Notes: generated by a model from the sequence alone, not told the origin. 64,000 nt of DNA from Thermoguttaceae bacterium (GCA_017407125.1 JAFQXE010000045.1:388948-452947), one strand, 5' to 3'; positions 41,421-51,050 are shown, counted from the first letter of the stretch. A program made the numbers and translations.

Positions 41421-42926
41421 ATGAAATTTAAAGCGGACGAAATCGCTTCAGTAATTCAGCAGGAAATCAAGCAATTTGAAAGCCGAATCGACGTTCGCCA
41501 AGTCGGTCGGGTGCTGGAAGTAGGCGATGGTATTGCTCAGGTCTACGGCTTGTCCGACGTAATGGCGGGCGAAATGCTGGAGTTTGACTGCGGCGTAACC
41601 GGATTGGCGTTTAACCTGGAAGAAAACAGCGTCGGCGTTATTATTCTGGGCGACTACCTGAAAATCAACGAAGGCGACGAAGTCCGCACGACGGGACGTC
41701 TGCTTTCCGTTCCGGTTGGCGATGCAATTTTAGGGCGCGTTATTGACCCGTTGGGAAATCCTCTGGACGGTAAAGGTCCAATCGCAACGACGGAACGACG
41801 GCCGGTTGAAACAACCGCGCCGGGCATTGCAGACCGTCAGCCGGTTAAGGAACCTCTTCAGACCGGCATCAAGGCGATTGACGCCATGACCCCGATCGGA
41901 CGCGGTCAGCGTGAATTGATCATTGGCGACCGTAAAACCGGTAAAACCGCCATCTGCATTGATACGATTATCAATCAGAAAACGACGGGCGTCAAATGCT
42001 TCTACGTTGCCATCGGTCAGAAAGACTCAACAGTCGCCAACCTTATTGACACGCTTACTCGTGAAGGCGCGATGGAATACACGACGGTCGTCGTTGCCGG
42101 CGCGTCGTCTCCGGCTCCTTTGCAGTACATTGCTCCGTACGCCGGCTGCGCCATGGCAGAGTACTTCATGTACAAGGGCGAACACACCTTGTGCGTTTAC
42201 GACGACTTGAGCAAACAGGCGGTTGCGTATCGTCAGCTGTCTTTGCTTATGCGCCGTCCGCCAGGACGAGAAGCTTATCCGGGCGACGTCTTCTACTGTC
42301 ACAGCCGTTTGCTGGAACGATCCGCTAAACTGTCCAACGACCTCGGCGGCGGTTCTTTGACGGCTCTGCCGATCATCGAAACTCTGGAAGGCGAAGTTTC
42401 CGCGTACATTCCGACCAACGTCATTTCCATTACCGACGGTCAGATTTACCTTCAGCCGGACTTGTTCTTCCGCGGTCAGCGCCCCGCTATGAACCCCGGT
42501 ATTTCGGTTTCTCGAGTCGGCGGCAACGCGCAGGTTCCCTGTATGAAAAAGGTAGCCGGCGGTATGCGTTTGGACTTGGCGGCGTTCGCTGAACTGGAAG
42601 CGTTCGCCCAGTTGGGAACCGACCTTGACCCAGCGACTCAGCAGCGTCTGGACAGAGGTTATCGAATTAACGAACTGCTCAAGCAGGGGCTTTGCCGCCC
42701 GATGCATGTAACAGATCAGGTTATCAGTATTTACGCTGTTACCCGAGGTTACGTCGACAAACTGCCAGTGAGCAAGGTTCACGACTTTGAAGAAAAACTG
42801 CTCGCGTTCGTCCACACGTATCATCAGGATTTCTGGGACGGCTTAACCGCCAACAAGAAGATGGATTCCGAAACGGAAACCGCTCTTCAGGCGATTATCG
42901 ACGCGTTCGTCAAGCAGTACGAATAA
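41421..42926 (+). CDS. atpA: ATP synthase F1 subunit alpha
   Basis: 501 residues, the standard length. It forms the non-catalytic nucleotide-binding part of the alpha3beta3 head. The P-loop is GDRKTGKTAI at ~residues 170-180; the signature PAMNPGISVSRVGGNAQ and the arginine-finger segment in ISVSRVGG are intact. GGAG precedes the ATG. A small inverted repeat (GCTGTCAG / CTGACAGC, about 42942-42986) lies between this gene and atpG. Confidence 0.98.
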   Translation: MKFKADEIASVIQQEIKQFESRIDVRQVGRVLEVGDGIAQVYGLSDVMAGEMLEFDCGVTGLAFNLEENSVGVIILGDYLKINEGDEVRTTGRLLSVPVGDAILGRVIDPLGNPLDGKGPIATTERRPVETTAPGIADRQPVKEPLQTGIKAIDAMTPIGRGQRELIIGDRKTGKTAICIDTIINQKTTGVKCFYVAIGQKDSTVANLIDTLTREGAMEYTTVVVAGASSPAPLQYIAPYAGCAMAEYFMYKGEHTLCVYDDLSKQAVAYRQLSLLMRRPPGREAYPGDVFYCHSRLLERSAKLSNDLGGGSLTALPIIETLEGEVSAYIPTNVISITDGQIYLQPDLFFRGQRPAMNPGISVSRVGGNAQVPCMKKVAGGMRLDLAAFAELEAFAQLGTDLDPATQQRLDRGYRINELLKQGLCRPMHVTDQVISIYAVTRGYVDKLPVSKVHDFEEKLLAFVHTYHQDFWDGLTANKKMDSETETALQAIIDAFVKQYE

Positions 42927-43018
42927 AGAGTTTGTTTGGCTGTCAGTTTTGGGATAAACAAAAAACGTCACACAGCTGACAGCGTCCGACAGGCAATTTA
43001 ACTATTACGTAATTTAAT

Positions 43019-43891
43019 ATGGCAAAAGCAAGAGCATTAGACAGACGGCGCAAGTCCATTCAGAGTACGCGCAAGATTACCCATACGATGGAGTTAATCT
43101 CGACGGCGACGTACCGCAAAGCCATGGACCGCGCAGTCTCCGCGACGGCGTATACAAATCGACTCACCGCCATGGTTGGTCAGCTGGCTCGTGCTGGTTT
43201 GGAAGTTCAGCATCCGCTGCTGCAAAAGCACGAGAATACTGAAAACGTCGTTATTTTAACGTTGACTTCCAACCGCGGCATGTGCGGCGGATTCAACGGA
43301 GCTGTTTTGCGTTTAGCCGCCGCTCGATACAAGGAACTGACTCAAGCTGGTCTCAATATCACGGTAGACTGCTCTGGCAAGCGGGGCGTTTCCGGCTTCA
43401 AATTCCGTCAAATTCCCGTTTCGGAATCGTATTTGAAATTTGAAGACAAGCCCGCTTATATAGAAGTCGAAAAGATTGCTGACAAGTATTTGGACTTGTA
43501 TCAGGCAGGCAAGCTGGACCGTCTGGACGTTGTTTACACAAAGTTTGTAACAGTCTCCAAACAGACGGCTGTTGTAGAAACGCTTCTTCCGCTGACGGAA
43601 CTTGCCAGCGGCGAAACGGAAACGTCCACGGCTCACGACTACGAATTTTTGCCCTCGGCAAAAAGCATTTTGGAAGAAGTCGTTCCCGCGTCGTTCAAGA
43701 TGAAGCTGTTCAAGTGCTTCCTGGATTCCGCAGTCAGCGAGCAGATAGCGCGAATGGTCGCCATGAAGTCCGCAACGGAAAACGCAGACCAGATGGTCAA
43801 AACGCTGTCACAGGCGTACAACCGCGCGCGACAGGGTCAGATTACCGGCGAGCTTACCGAACTGATCGGCGGCGTCGAAGCGCTCAAATAG
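43019..43891 (+). CDS. atpG: ATP synthase F1 subunit gamma
   Basis: 290 residues. The central rotor shaft. The N-terminal helix has RRRKSIQSTRKITHTMELIS and the C-terminal helix has MKSATENADQMVKTLSQAYN, both family signatures that form the coiled-coil inside the head. The domain between them is Rossmann-like. No Shine-Dalgarno site is visible before the ATG, in contrast to atpA and atpH. Confidence 0.96.
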   Translation: MAKARALDRRRKSIQSTRKITHTMELISTATYRKAMDRAVSATAYTNRLTAMVGQLARAGLEVQHPLLQKHENTENVVILTLTSNRGMCGGFNGAVLRLAAARYKELTQAGLNITVDCSGKRGVSGFKFRQIPVSESYLKFEDKPAYIEVEKIADKYLDLYQAGKLDRLDVVYTKFVTVSKQTAVVETLLPLTELASGETETSTAHDYEFLPSAKSILEEVVPASFKMKLFKCFLDSAVSEQIARMVAMKSATENADQMVKTLSQAYNRARQGQITGELTELIGGVEALK

Positions 43892-43994
43892 AAAAAACAT
43901 ACCGGGCTGAGCGGTGAAATCCAAAGTGTTACACATCAGATTTCACGCTGGCATAACATAAAATTTCACACTGTTTTACACCAATTACCTTAAT

Positions 43995-45437
43995 ATGTCC
44001 GCAGAAAATATTGGTCTCATAACGCAGGTAATCGGGTCTACGTTTGACGTAGAATTCCCGGAAGATAAACTGCCGGCGATTTACAACGCCATTAAAATCA
44101 ATTCGAACGAACGCGGCGTTGAAATCAACCTGACCGGCGAAGTTCAGCAGCACCTTGGCGGCGGCCGCGTTCGCTGCGTTGCCCTCGGTACAACCGACGG
44201 TCTTCAGCGCGGTATGAAATGCGTCGACACCGGCGCTCCGGTCTCTGTCCCGGTTGGAAAAGAAACTCTGGGACGCGTCTTCAACCTGCTGGGAGAACCG
44301 GTAGACAAGCGCGGTCCGGTCAATGCCAAGGAATTCCGTCCGATTCACCGCGACGCTCCCGCTTTGGCTAACATTTCCACCAAGACGGAAATTTTTGAAA
44401 CTGGTATTAAGGTTATTGACCTTCTTACCCCGTTCGTCCGAGGCGGTAAAGCCGGTTTGTTCGGCGGCGCCGGTTTGGGAAAGACGGTTATTCTTCAGGA
44501 ACTTATCGCTCGTATCGCGTCGGCTCACGGCGGATTCTCCGTTTTCGCCGGCGTTGGAGAACGAACTCGTGAAGGAAACGACCTTTGGCTGGAAATGCAG
44601 GAAGCCAAGATCGGCGACACCGGCCGCAGCGTTATTGACCAGACGACCATGGTCTTCGGTCAGATGAACGAACCGCCAGGAAGCCGTCTTCGAGTTGCGT
44701 TGTCCGCGCTGACAATGGCGGAATACTTCCGCGACGCCACCGGAACGGACGTTCTGTTGTTCATTGACAACATCTTCCGTTTCTCTCAGGCGGGTTCAGA
44801 AGTTTCCGCTCTGCTGGGACGTATGCCGTCTGCTGTAGGTTATCAGCCGACATTGGCGTCTGAAATGGGCGCGCTTCAGGAACGAATTACGTCAACCGAC
44901 CGCGGCGCTATTACGTCCGTCCAGGCGGTTTACGTTCCTGCTGACGACCCGACTGACCCGGCTCCGGCTACGGCGTTCGGACAGTTGGACGCGTTCATTT
45001 ATCTGGAACGAGCCATTTCCGGAAAAGGCATTTATCCCGCCGTTGACCCGCTGGCTTCCAACTCCCGCGTTTTGGACCCGCAGTATGTTGGCGACGAGCA
45101 TTACGCCTGCGCGCGACGCGTCCAGACGATGCTTCAGCGATACCGCGAACTTCAGGATATTATCGCCATTATGGGCGTCGACGAACTGTCCGAAGACGAC
45201 AAGATGGTTGTCCATCGCGCTCGTAGAATTGAACGATTCCTGTCACAGCCGTTCCTCGTTGCCGAAGCGTTTACCGGCAAGAAAGGTCAGATTACCCCGT
45301 TGGCGGACACGATTCGTTCGTTCAACGAAATTTGCGACGGCAAATGGGATCATCTGCCCGAACAGGCGTTCATGTACGTCGGCGGCATTGAACAGGCTGC
45401 TGAACAGGCGGAAAAGATGGCTGCGGCTGCCAAATAA
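43995..45437 (+). CDS. atpD: ATP synthase F1 subunit beta
   Basis: 480 residues. The catalytic subunit. The P-loop is GGAGLGKTV (~residue 158), the catalytic Glu lies in GERTREGNDLW (~195), and the DELSEED motif reads DELSEDD near 395. The start MSAENIGLITQVIGSTFDV is family-like. No Shine-Dalgarno site precedes it. The region between this gene and atpC contains a hairpin built from iterated TCGCAAC 7-mers. Confidence 0.98.
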   Translation: MSAENIGLITQVIGSTFDVEFPEDKLPAIYNAIKINSNERGVEINLTGEVQQHLGGGRVRCVALGTTDGLQRGMKCVDTGAPVSVPVGKETLGRVFNLLGEPVDKRGPVNAKEFRPIHRDAPALANISTKTEIFETGIKVIDLLTPFVRGGKAGLFGGAGLGKTVILQELIARIASAHGGFSVFAGVGERTREGNDLWLEMQEAKIGDTGRSVIDQTTMVFGQMNEPPGSRLRVALSALTMAEYFRDATGTDVLLFIDNIFRFSQAGSEVSALLGRMPSAVGYQPTLASEMGALQERITSTDRGAITSVQAVYVPADDPTDPAPATAFGQLDAFIYLERAISGKGIYPAVDPLASNSRVLDPQYVGDEHYACARRVQTMLQRYRELQDIIAIMGVDELSEDDKMVVHRARRIERFLSQPFLVAEAFTGKKGQITPLADTIRSFNEICDGKWDHLPEQAFMYVGGIEQAAEQAEKMAAAAK

Positions 45438-45449
45438 AGCTGTTATAGC

Positions 45450-45525
45450 TGATGCGAGTTGAACTTTACGGTCTAAAGACGCGTAAAGCTCTTCTCGCAA
45501 CTCGCAACTCGCAACTCGCAACTTT
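45450..45525. repeat. Iterated TCGCAAC array and hairpin between atpD and atpC
   Basis: Four exact copies of TCGCAAC (45495-45522). The complement GCGAGTTG lies at about 45454-45461, and CTTTACG/CGTAAAG at about 45464-45488 closes an inner hairpin. It sits inside the operon, about 20 bp before the atpC ATG. An identical four-copy array lies in polA. Confidence 0.85.
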
Positions 45526-45543
45526 TAAAAAAGCTTTAATACT

Positions 45544-45930
45544 ATGAAAATCAGCGTAGTAACCCCGGAAAAGAAGGTTCTGGATATGGAATGCGTCTCC
45601 TGCGTTTTGCCGTTGTACGACGGTGAAATCGGGATTGAAAACAACCGCTCGCCGCTTATTGGCAGAGTTGGTTTTGGCGAATTGCGCATTAAAACCGAGT
45701 CCGGAACGGAACGCTACTATGTCGACGGCGGTTTTGTGGAAGTGTTGGACAACAACATTTCCATCATGACCGGCAACGCTATTCCGACTACGGAACTCAA
45801 CGCCGACGAAGCGGCGAAACAGCTGGAAGACGCTTTGGCGGTTGTCGCCACCACAGACGACGTCTTTGCGACCAAAGAGCGCAAAGTCAAACAGGCGCGC
45901 GCCAAACTTCGTCTGGCTCCCCGCAAATAG
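45544..45930 (+). CDS. atpC: ATP synthase F1 subunit epsilon
   Basis: 128 residues. Couples the gamma shaft to the c-ring and can inhibit ATP hydrolysis. The N-terminal beta-sandwich (SVVTPEKKVLDMECVSCVLP, GEIGIENNRSPLIG) and a short C-terminal helical hairpin rich in Lys/Ala are present. It is the last gene of the operon and is followed at once by a strong terminator. Confidence 0.94.
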   Translation: MKISVVTPEKKVLDMECVSCVLPLYDGEIGIENNRSPLIGRVGFGELRIKTESGTERYYVDGGFVEVLDNNISIMTGNAIPTTELNADEAAKQLEDALAVVATTDDVFATKERKVKQARAKLRLAPRK

Positions 45931-45955
45931 CGGCGTTTGTAAACTTTAGAAATAG

Positions 45956-45990
45956 AATAAACCGAATCGTTTGATTCGGTTTATTTTTTT
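45956..45990 (+). terminator. Terminator of the ATP synthase operon
   Basis: AATAAACCGAATC (45956-45968), loop GTTT, GATTCGGTTTATT (45973-45985), then a T-run to 45990. It is a perfect 13-bp stem about 25 bases after the atpC stop. Confidence 0.92.
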
Positions 45991-46029
45991 ATCGGGGAAG
46001 CCGGCTCGCGGCAGTCCCTTGCCGCCCCC

Positions 46030-46770
46030 GTAGGCATGTGCAGGTCAGTCCGGACACGAATTTTACGGATTAAACGGATTTTCGCTGATTGGTTACTGGA
46101 TGTTCGAAGTGTGAAATATCGTATTGCGGAAGCCTTCAAAAATCTTAAGAACGCGCCAAACCCCTCTAACCTGCGGGTCGCGGACGAAGTCCGCCGAAGA
46201 AATTTAAGCCGCAAAGAACGCAAAGAAATGAAAGGCGGTAACGGAGAGAGCGAAGCGAACGTAGTTACGCTTTGTTCGAAGGGTGAAATACCGTATTGCG
46301 TAGCCGAAAACGCCATCTGGATGTAGCCCGTCCTCGGGCTACGACTTGACGGCTTTGCCGTCAAGGAAAGCGGAAGCCTCCAAAAATCTCTTTCGCAGGA
46401 AAGCTCGCTTGAACAGCTGGTTCGCGGCTGTATCAGCCGCATTCATTCTAACCCCGAAGGGGTTACATTTCTATAACCGGCGGTTTTTAACCTCCGGGGA
46501 AGGAGACGACAACAAAACAAAAAATCGACAAATACTCTTTTCTTTCCCTCCCGGCGCCTGTGGCGCCGGGAGGGAAAGAAAAGGACTGACTCGATTAGGG
46601 GGGCGAGGTAGGCTTCGTAGTCCGTAGACTAAAGTCGACGGTTATAGAAATGGCGTCCATTCTGGACGCGATGAACGTTCCAGCTTTTTATTACTTTAAA
46701 ATCTACCCGCTGAAAACCAACGATAAGCCCGGATCGCGGCTGTTTCAGCCGCCAAAGAAAATGAAAATAA
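46030..46770. repeat. Large repeat mosaic, including stem-loop element copy B
   Basis: An approximately 1-kb gene-free gap. In order: an inverted AATCCGT iteration (46055-46090), GTGAAATATCGTATTGCGGA (about 46109), GGACGAAGTCCGCCG and CCGCAAAGAACGCAAAGAA, a GGCGGTAACG module, GGTGAAATACCGTATTGCGT (about 46284), and GTAGCCCGTCCTCGGGCTAC. Then comes the full composite element as at 9800-10030, with a perfect 22-bp stem (46537-46558 / 46562-46583) and a TGT loop. GCGGCTGTTTCAGCCGC closes it. No gene is supported. Confidence 0.85.
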
Positions 46771-46914
46771 ATTTTGGGTTTTCGTTGTAACAATCAATCG
46801 GCTCGTATGTTGACGCTTTTTCTAATTCATGCAGGACTGTCTGTGATGTAACAGGATGTTATGCAATAATTAATAATTCACGTCTTTTTTTATAAAAACG
46901 CGTATTGTCAGCGC

Positions 46915-46942
46915 TTGACATATCTGTCATGTATATTATACT
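46915..46942 (+). promoter_or_regulatory. Promoter of the ankyrin membrane protein gene
   Basis: TTGACA (46915-46920), a 16-bp spacer and TATACT (46937-46942). The leader is about 55 nt and ends in AAGGAGA. Confidence 0.7.
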
Positions 46943-47006
46943 ACATATAATACTTTAACATGACGTTCTATTGAACTCAAAACAATTTCTGTTACAAGGA
47001 GATATT

Positions 47007-48491
47007 ATGAGCTTTGATTACAACCCGCAGCAGCAAACGACATCTGAATCCGAAGACCTGCAATCAGAACTGCAAAAAATCGATGCTCTGGACAAGGAAA
47101 TGTCTAAAAAACCGCCTGTTCCGTTAGATGAAGTTGGATCCGGGGTAATATATTACTATAAAGCAATTAAGATAATAATCCTGACGTATTTGATTGGGTA
47201 TATCGCATCAGCCATTATTCTATCTTGCATTGGTACGGACTATTTGAAAAGATATGTTGTTCAGGTTCAATTAATATCTGAATTATTTATAATGTTTGTG
47301 TTAGCAATTGCAGCGCCGTCAATATTCAAGTCTATGGAATGTTTTTGTCGGACGCCATCAGTGATTGTTCCCAACGCAAAATTGACAATTGTCAATTCTT
47401 GGGTAATCTGGTTTGTTGCTTATCTTTTGTCATTTTTTGCTGGTATTCTTATTGATAATAATCCTTCAGTTTTAGCTGTTGTAAATACCATTTCCATTGT
47501 GCTATTTGGTTGCAGCGTCTATCTGTTTATGCACTTTCTCAGCACAATTGGAAAAATCTGTCAACCCTCGAAAAAAGGTTGTCAGGGAGCGATAATTATC
47601 ATGATGATTTATTATGCGCTATCAGCTTTGGCTACGTTAATCGCAGGCGGCAGTGTTGAAAACTTACAATCTTCTGACGCTTCAACTAATCCTGCTTTGT
47701 CTTTAGCAAGATTAGGCGGACTAATGTATATAATTGGTGGTCTCATGTACTTGTCGTACTTTGAAAAGCTTAATAAATTCTTTAAAACCAAAATCAATTT
47801 TTATAAATTGGACAAAGAGAATGCTAAGGTATCTGCCTTTAACGCTTGCTTTATTGCTTTGGTTGTCTTTTCTGTTCTTGGTTTTATTGGATACATGTGC
47901 AGCGTTATTCCTAATATGAATAATAATGCTGCTAATAATATAGAATTCCAACAGATTATAAATGATTATGACGCTAAAGAAACGAAGGCTCTTAATGATT
48001 GGAGTTCTATTTTTGGTCAGTTTAACGATCAAAAAATGACTGACGAACAATTTGACGATTGGCTTGTTAACACCCATATTCCCGCATGGAAAGAAGCGTT
48101 GAGTATATTAGAAACATCAAAAGAAAACGACAATCCTTCAATTGATTTTCTCAAAACAATTACTCAAGATAGAATTGCATACTGCAATAGTTTTCATAAA
48201 GCGCTTCAACAGCATTCCAAAGAGTTATACAAGAAAGCGTTTCAGGAATTTCAACGAGTGGATTTGAAGGTTTTAAAATTGTCCTATACTGATACCGCGT
48301 CCAAAGACGTTTTACTGCAGATTCTTCATAAGGCAGTTGTAGCCGATGATTTAGAAACGGTAAAGTGGGCGATTTCTAACGGAGTTGACGTTAATGAAGC
48401 AATTGAGGGGATTACTCCGCTTCATCGCGCTCGGATAATGAATCTTCAGAACATGATAGATTTTCTTAAAGAGAATGGCGCGACAGAATAA
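47007..48491 (+). CDS. Membrane protein with C-terminal ankyrin repeat
   Basis: 494 residues from the ATG at 47007, set by AAGGAGATATT just upstream; an in-frame ATG at 46971 lies close to the transcription start and lacks a site. A Gln/Glu-rich cytoplasmic N-terminus (~1-45) is followed by six or seven hydrophobic segments up to ~residue 310, and a helical soluble region (~320-430). About one and a half ankyrin repeats end the protein (LHKAVVADDLETVKWAISNG, VDVNEAIEGITPLHRARI). Ankyrin units mediate protein contacts; the partner and function are unknown. It is AT-rich compared with the ATP synthase genes. Confidence 0.75.
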   Translation: MSFDYNPQQQTTSESEDLQSELQKIDALDKEMSKKPPVPLDEVGSGVIYYYKAIKIIILTYLIGYIASAIILSCIGTDYLKRYVVQVQLISELFIMFVLAIAAPSIFKSMECFCRTPSVIVPNAKLTIVNSWVIWFVAYLLSFFAGILIDNNPSVLAVVNTISIVLFGCSVYLFMHFLSTIGKICQPSKKGCQGAIIIMMIYYALSALATLIAGGSVENLQSSDASTNPALSLARLGGLMYIIGGLMYLSYFEKLNKFFKTKINFYKLDKENAKVSAFNACFIALVVFSVLGFIGYMCSVIPNMNNNAANNIEFQQIINDYDAKETKALNDWSSIFGQFNDQKMTDEQFDDWLVNTHIPAWKEALSILETSKENDNPSIDFLKTITQDRIAYCNSFHKALQQHSKELYKKAFQEFQRVDLKVLKLSYTDTASKDVLLQILHKAVVADDLETVKWAISNGVDVNEAIEGITPLHRARIMNLQNMIDFLKENGATE

Positions 48492-48514
48492 ATTCATGTG
48501 AATACGCCAGAAGT

Positions 48515-48787
48515 ATGCCGTGAGGTAAAACCCACGGCGACAAATATTCAACCGCTAACGCGATTCGTGCGCGACGACAAGCCGTCGCTTTCCGGGGGCT
48601 TACGCACCCCGGCTCGCCTAATCGTTTCAGTATCTTTTTCTCTCGCCCTCCGATGGAGAGCGAGAGAAAAAGTGTATTTGACGATGTTCTATTTTGTTTG
48701 TTACGTTGCCCGTGGGTTTCACTCACGGCTAGAAATATTGAACCGCTAACGCGGTTCTAAGCCCGGGAACTAACGTTCCCGGCTCGC
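48515..48787. repeat. Repeat mosaic with inverted stem-loop element copy D
   Basis: GTAAAACCCACGGCGACAAA and CAACCGCTAACGCG modules lead into an 18-bp stem with one mismatch (48634-48651 / 48655-48672). Its flanks, read on the minus strand, match those of the other copies (CAAATAC before, CGATTAGG after). CCCGTGGGTTTCACTCACGG and GGGAACTAACGTTCCC follow. The gap ends at the stop of the next gene. Confidence 0.75.
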
Positions 48788-49450
48788 CTACGCTTCTTCA
48801 AAATGCTTGTTGAGCAATTCGATGGCTTTCGCCATAATGGACGCGACGTGACGTTTGCAGCGTTCCGGGACGTTGGACTTGAATTCGTCGCTGGCGGCGT
48901 CTTTCCATGCGGTAACGAGGGCTTTGCAGGAGATGTCTCCGCCGACGGCGGTCGGGAAGTCGTCCTTGTGCGGGTCATCCTTCGGATGGAACGTCGGCAG
49001 AGCGGTTTCGGAAGTCCACTTGCCCAGTTCTTTGATCATGGGGGCGAGTTCCGCGTTTGACGTTACAAACAGAGCCATGAAGATGGACGCGCCGTTCAAT
49101 CCGCCGCAGATGGACTGCATTCCGCCGCAGCCTCCGCGTCCGGCTTGCATGCCGATGAACGGGAACGCGCGCGCTGTCGCGGCAGCGGCTGGGTCAGTCG
49201 CTTCGATTGCAGCTGCGTATTCGAGAACCGCGCCTTTGAGCGTGCCGTACATGCAGCCTTTGGTTCCAAACGATTCGTAAACTCTCTGAGCGACTTTTTG
49301 CGGGCAGAGTTTTGTGTACGTCCAGGCTTTGTCTTCGTCCGCGGCAGCGTCAGCGGCGTTGGAAATGGATGTGAGCGTCAATCCGCCAAAAGCGGCTGCC
49401 AGACCGCCGAGAAGGGCGTCGCGGCGAGAAATGGAATTTTTATGTGTCAT
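48788..49450 (-). CDS. Tat-exported C_GCAxxG_C_C-family protein
   Basis: 220 residues. A twin-arginine signal (SRRDALLGG, hydrophobic core, cleavage near SNA-A) indicates folded export to the periplasm. The Cys pattern KGCMYGT, GGCGGMQSICGG, SCKA and RCKRH fits the C_GCAxxG_C_C redox family with some deviation (GCMYG instead of GCAxxG). These proteins are thought to bind a metal or take part in redox chemistry; the reaction is unknown. Its gene is isolated between repeat-rich gaps. Confidence 0.72.
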   Translation of the reverse strand: MTHKNSISRRDALLGGLAAAFGGLTLTSISNAADAAADEDKAWTYTKLCPQKVAQRVYESFGTKGCMYGTLKGAVLEYAAAIEATDPAAAATARAFPFIGMQAGRGGCGGMQSICGGLNGASIFMALFVTSNAELAPMIKELGKWTSETALPTFHPKDDPHKDDFPTAVGGDISCKALVTAWKDAASDEFKSNVPERCKRHVASIMAKAIELLNKHFEEA

Positions 49451-49639
49451 GATTCAGAACAGGTTAATACTATAAAAATGTAAATGTATAAAACAGTCAG
49501 AAACGTTTTGAGCGTCCCTGTTTACTAACTCTTCTTTTATTATAAATCGTCCCGAAATGCGATGAAACTCCCCCCGGGGCGATTTTTCAAGAAAAGCGCT
49601 AAAATTTTTCAAGAATATATTTACGGGGGCGAGAGGGAG

Positions 49640-49990
49640 TAGGGAGTAAGCTTTTAGCTTCTAGCTACTAGCCATTAGCTTGGTTATTTTAGTTTCAGAC
49701 TATAAATTTTAACGCTAAGAAACACAAATGCACAAGCTAACAGCTAGCGGCTAATAGCTAGCAGCTTTTCAATAACTACTGGCTTCCCAGAAAATTTTTT
49801 CCTCCGTCCCCTTGATTTTTTGTCAAAGTTAAATAGAATAATAAGAGTTGCGAGTAGCGAGTCAGCTTTTAGCTCCTAGCTACTAGCTTCTAGCTTTGTG
49901 ATTTTTGATTCAAATTTTAATTATTAACACCAAGAACTACTAGAAACCAAGCTAATGGCTAGCAGCTAATAGCTAGTAGCTTATAAAAAC
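49640..49990. repeat. Two successive inverted pairs of iterated TAGCT repeats upstream of moxR
   Basis: Left arm TTAGCTTCTAGCTACTAGCC (about 49650-49680) and right arm AAGCTAACAGCTAGCGGCTA (about 49736-49770). Then a second left arm TTAGCTCCTAGCTACTAGCT (about 49869-49900) and right arm AAGCTAATGGCTAGCAGCTA (about 49949-49982). A promoter lies between the two pairs, so the second pair is the transcribed moxR leader. Confidence 0.8.
49812..49839 (+). promoter_or_regulatory. Promoter of moxR
   Basis: TTGATT (49812-49817), a 16-bp spacer and TAGAAT (49834-49839), preceded by CCGTCCCC. Transcription from here would put the second TAGCT hairpin in the leader. Confidence 0.55.
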
Positions 49991-49993
49991 GCC

Positions 49994-51004
49994 ATGGACT
50001 TAAAAACAGCGTATACGCAAATTAACGAACAGTTGTCGCAGGTAATCGTCGGTCAGCAGGAAGTCGTTGACCAGTTGTTAATCAGCATTTTTTGCAAGGC
50101 GCACTGCATTTTGGAAGGCGTTCCCGGACTGGCGAAAACGCTGTTGATCAGCACGCTGTCCAGAGCGATGGACTTGACCTTCAGCCGAATTCAGTTTACT
50201 CCTGACCTCATGCCCGCCGACATCACCGGTACGGACGTCATGCAGGAAGACAAGCAGACGGGGCGCCGTTCGTTCCAGTTTATCGAAGGTCCTCTGTTTG
50301 CCAACATCGTTTTGGCAGACGAAATCAACCGAACCCCGCCCAAGACGCAGGCGGCTCTGCTGGAAGCGATGCAGGAACGTCAAACGACGGTCGGGCGCAC
50401 TCGCCATACGCTGCCTAATCCGTTTTTCGTTTTGGCGACGCAAAACCCGATTGAGCAGGAAGGAACGTATCCTCTGCCGGAAGCGCAGCAAGACCGATTC
50501 ATGTTCAAGATTCTAGTCGATTACCCGCACTTTGACGAGGAGTTGGAAATCGCGAAGAGAACGACTGCTGGCGCTCTTCCGGAAGTCAAGCCGGTTATTA
50601 CAGCTGAAGACATTATCAAGCTGCAGGAATCCGTCTTGCAGACGCCCATCGCAGACTCAATCGTCCGATACTGCCTGGCGTTGGTTCGTCAAACCCGAAT
50701 TGGTCAGGACGGCGTCCCGGACTTCGTCAATCAAAACGTTTCCTGGGGAGCTGGTCCTCGTGCGGTTCAGTATTTGATTCTCGCCGCCAAGGCAAAGGCT
50801 CTGCTTCGCGGCGCGTCCTGCGTTGCTATTGAAGACGTCCAGGCGGTTGCCAAGCCGGTTTTGCGTCACCGCATCCTGATGAACTTCACCGCTCAAAGCG
50901 AAGGGGTTACGTCAGACGATTTGACGGACAAGCTCATTGCCGCTACGCCCGTTTCAGACGACGAACTGCTCAATGACCCGCGAATGAAAAAAATCTTTAA
51001 GTAA
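49994..51004 (+). CDS. moxR: MoxR-family AAA ATPase
   Basis: 336 residues. MoxR ATPases act as chaperones that insert cofactors or activate partner complexes, commonly with DUF58 and von Willebrand A proteins. Walker A is GVPGLAKT (~residue 42), Walker B VLADEINRTPPKTQ (~105-118), sensor 1 ATQNPIEQEGTYPLPEAQ, and the C-terminal lid domain spans ~200-330. No DUF58 or VWA gene follows; the gene ends at its own terminator, so it seems to stand alone. No Shine-Dalgarno site is present: the TAGCT repeat runs to within about ten bases of the ATG. Confidence 0.93.
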   Translation: MDLKTAYTQINEQLSQVIVGQQEVVDQLLISIFCKAHCILEGVPGLAKTLLISTLSRAMDLTFSRIQFTPDLMPADITGTDVMQEDKQTGRRSFQFIEGPLFANIVLADEINRTPPKTQAALLEAMQERQTTVGRTRHTLPNPFFVLATQNPIEQEGTYPLPEAQQDRFMFKILVDYPHFDEELEIAKRTTAGALPEVKPVITAEDIIKLQESVLQTPIADSIVRYCLALVRQTRIGQDGVPDFVNQNVSWGAGPRAVQYLILAAKAKALLRGASCVAIEDVQAVAKPVLRHRILMNFTAQSEGVTSDDLTDKLIAATPVSDDELLNDPRMKKIFK

Positions 51005-51050
51005 TAACTTTTTATTGCTCCATTATTAATATCGTAAAGAGAACTCCTTG

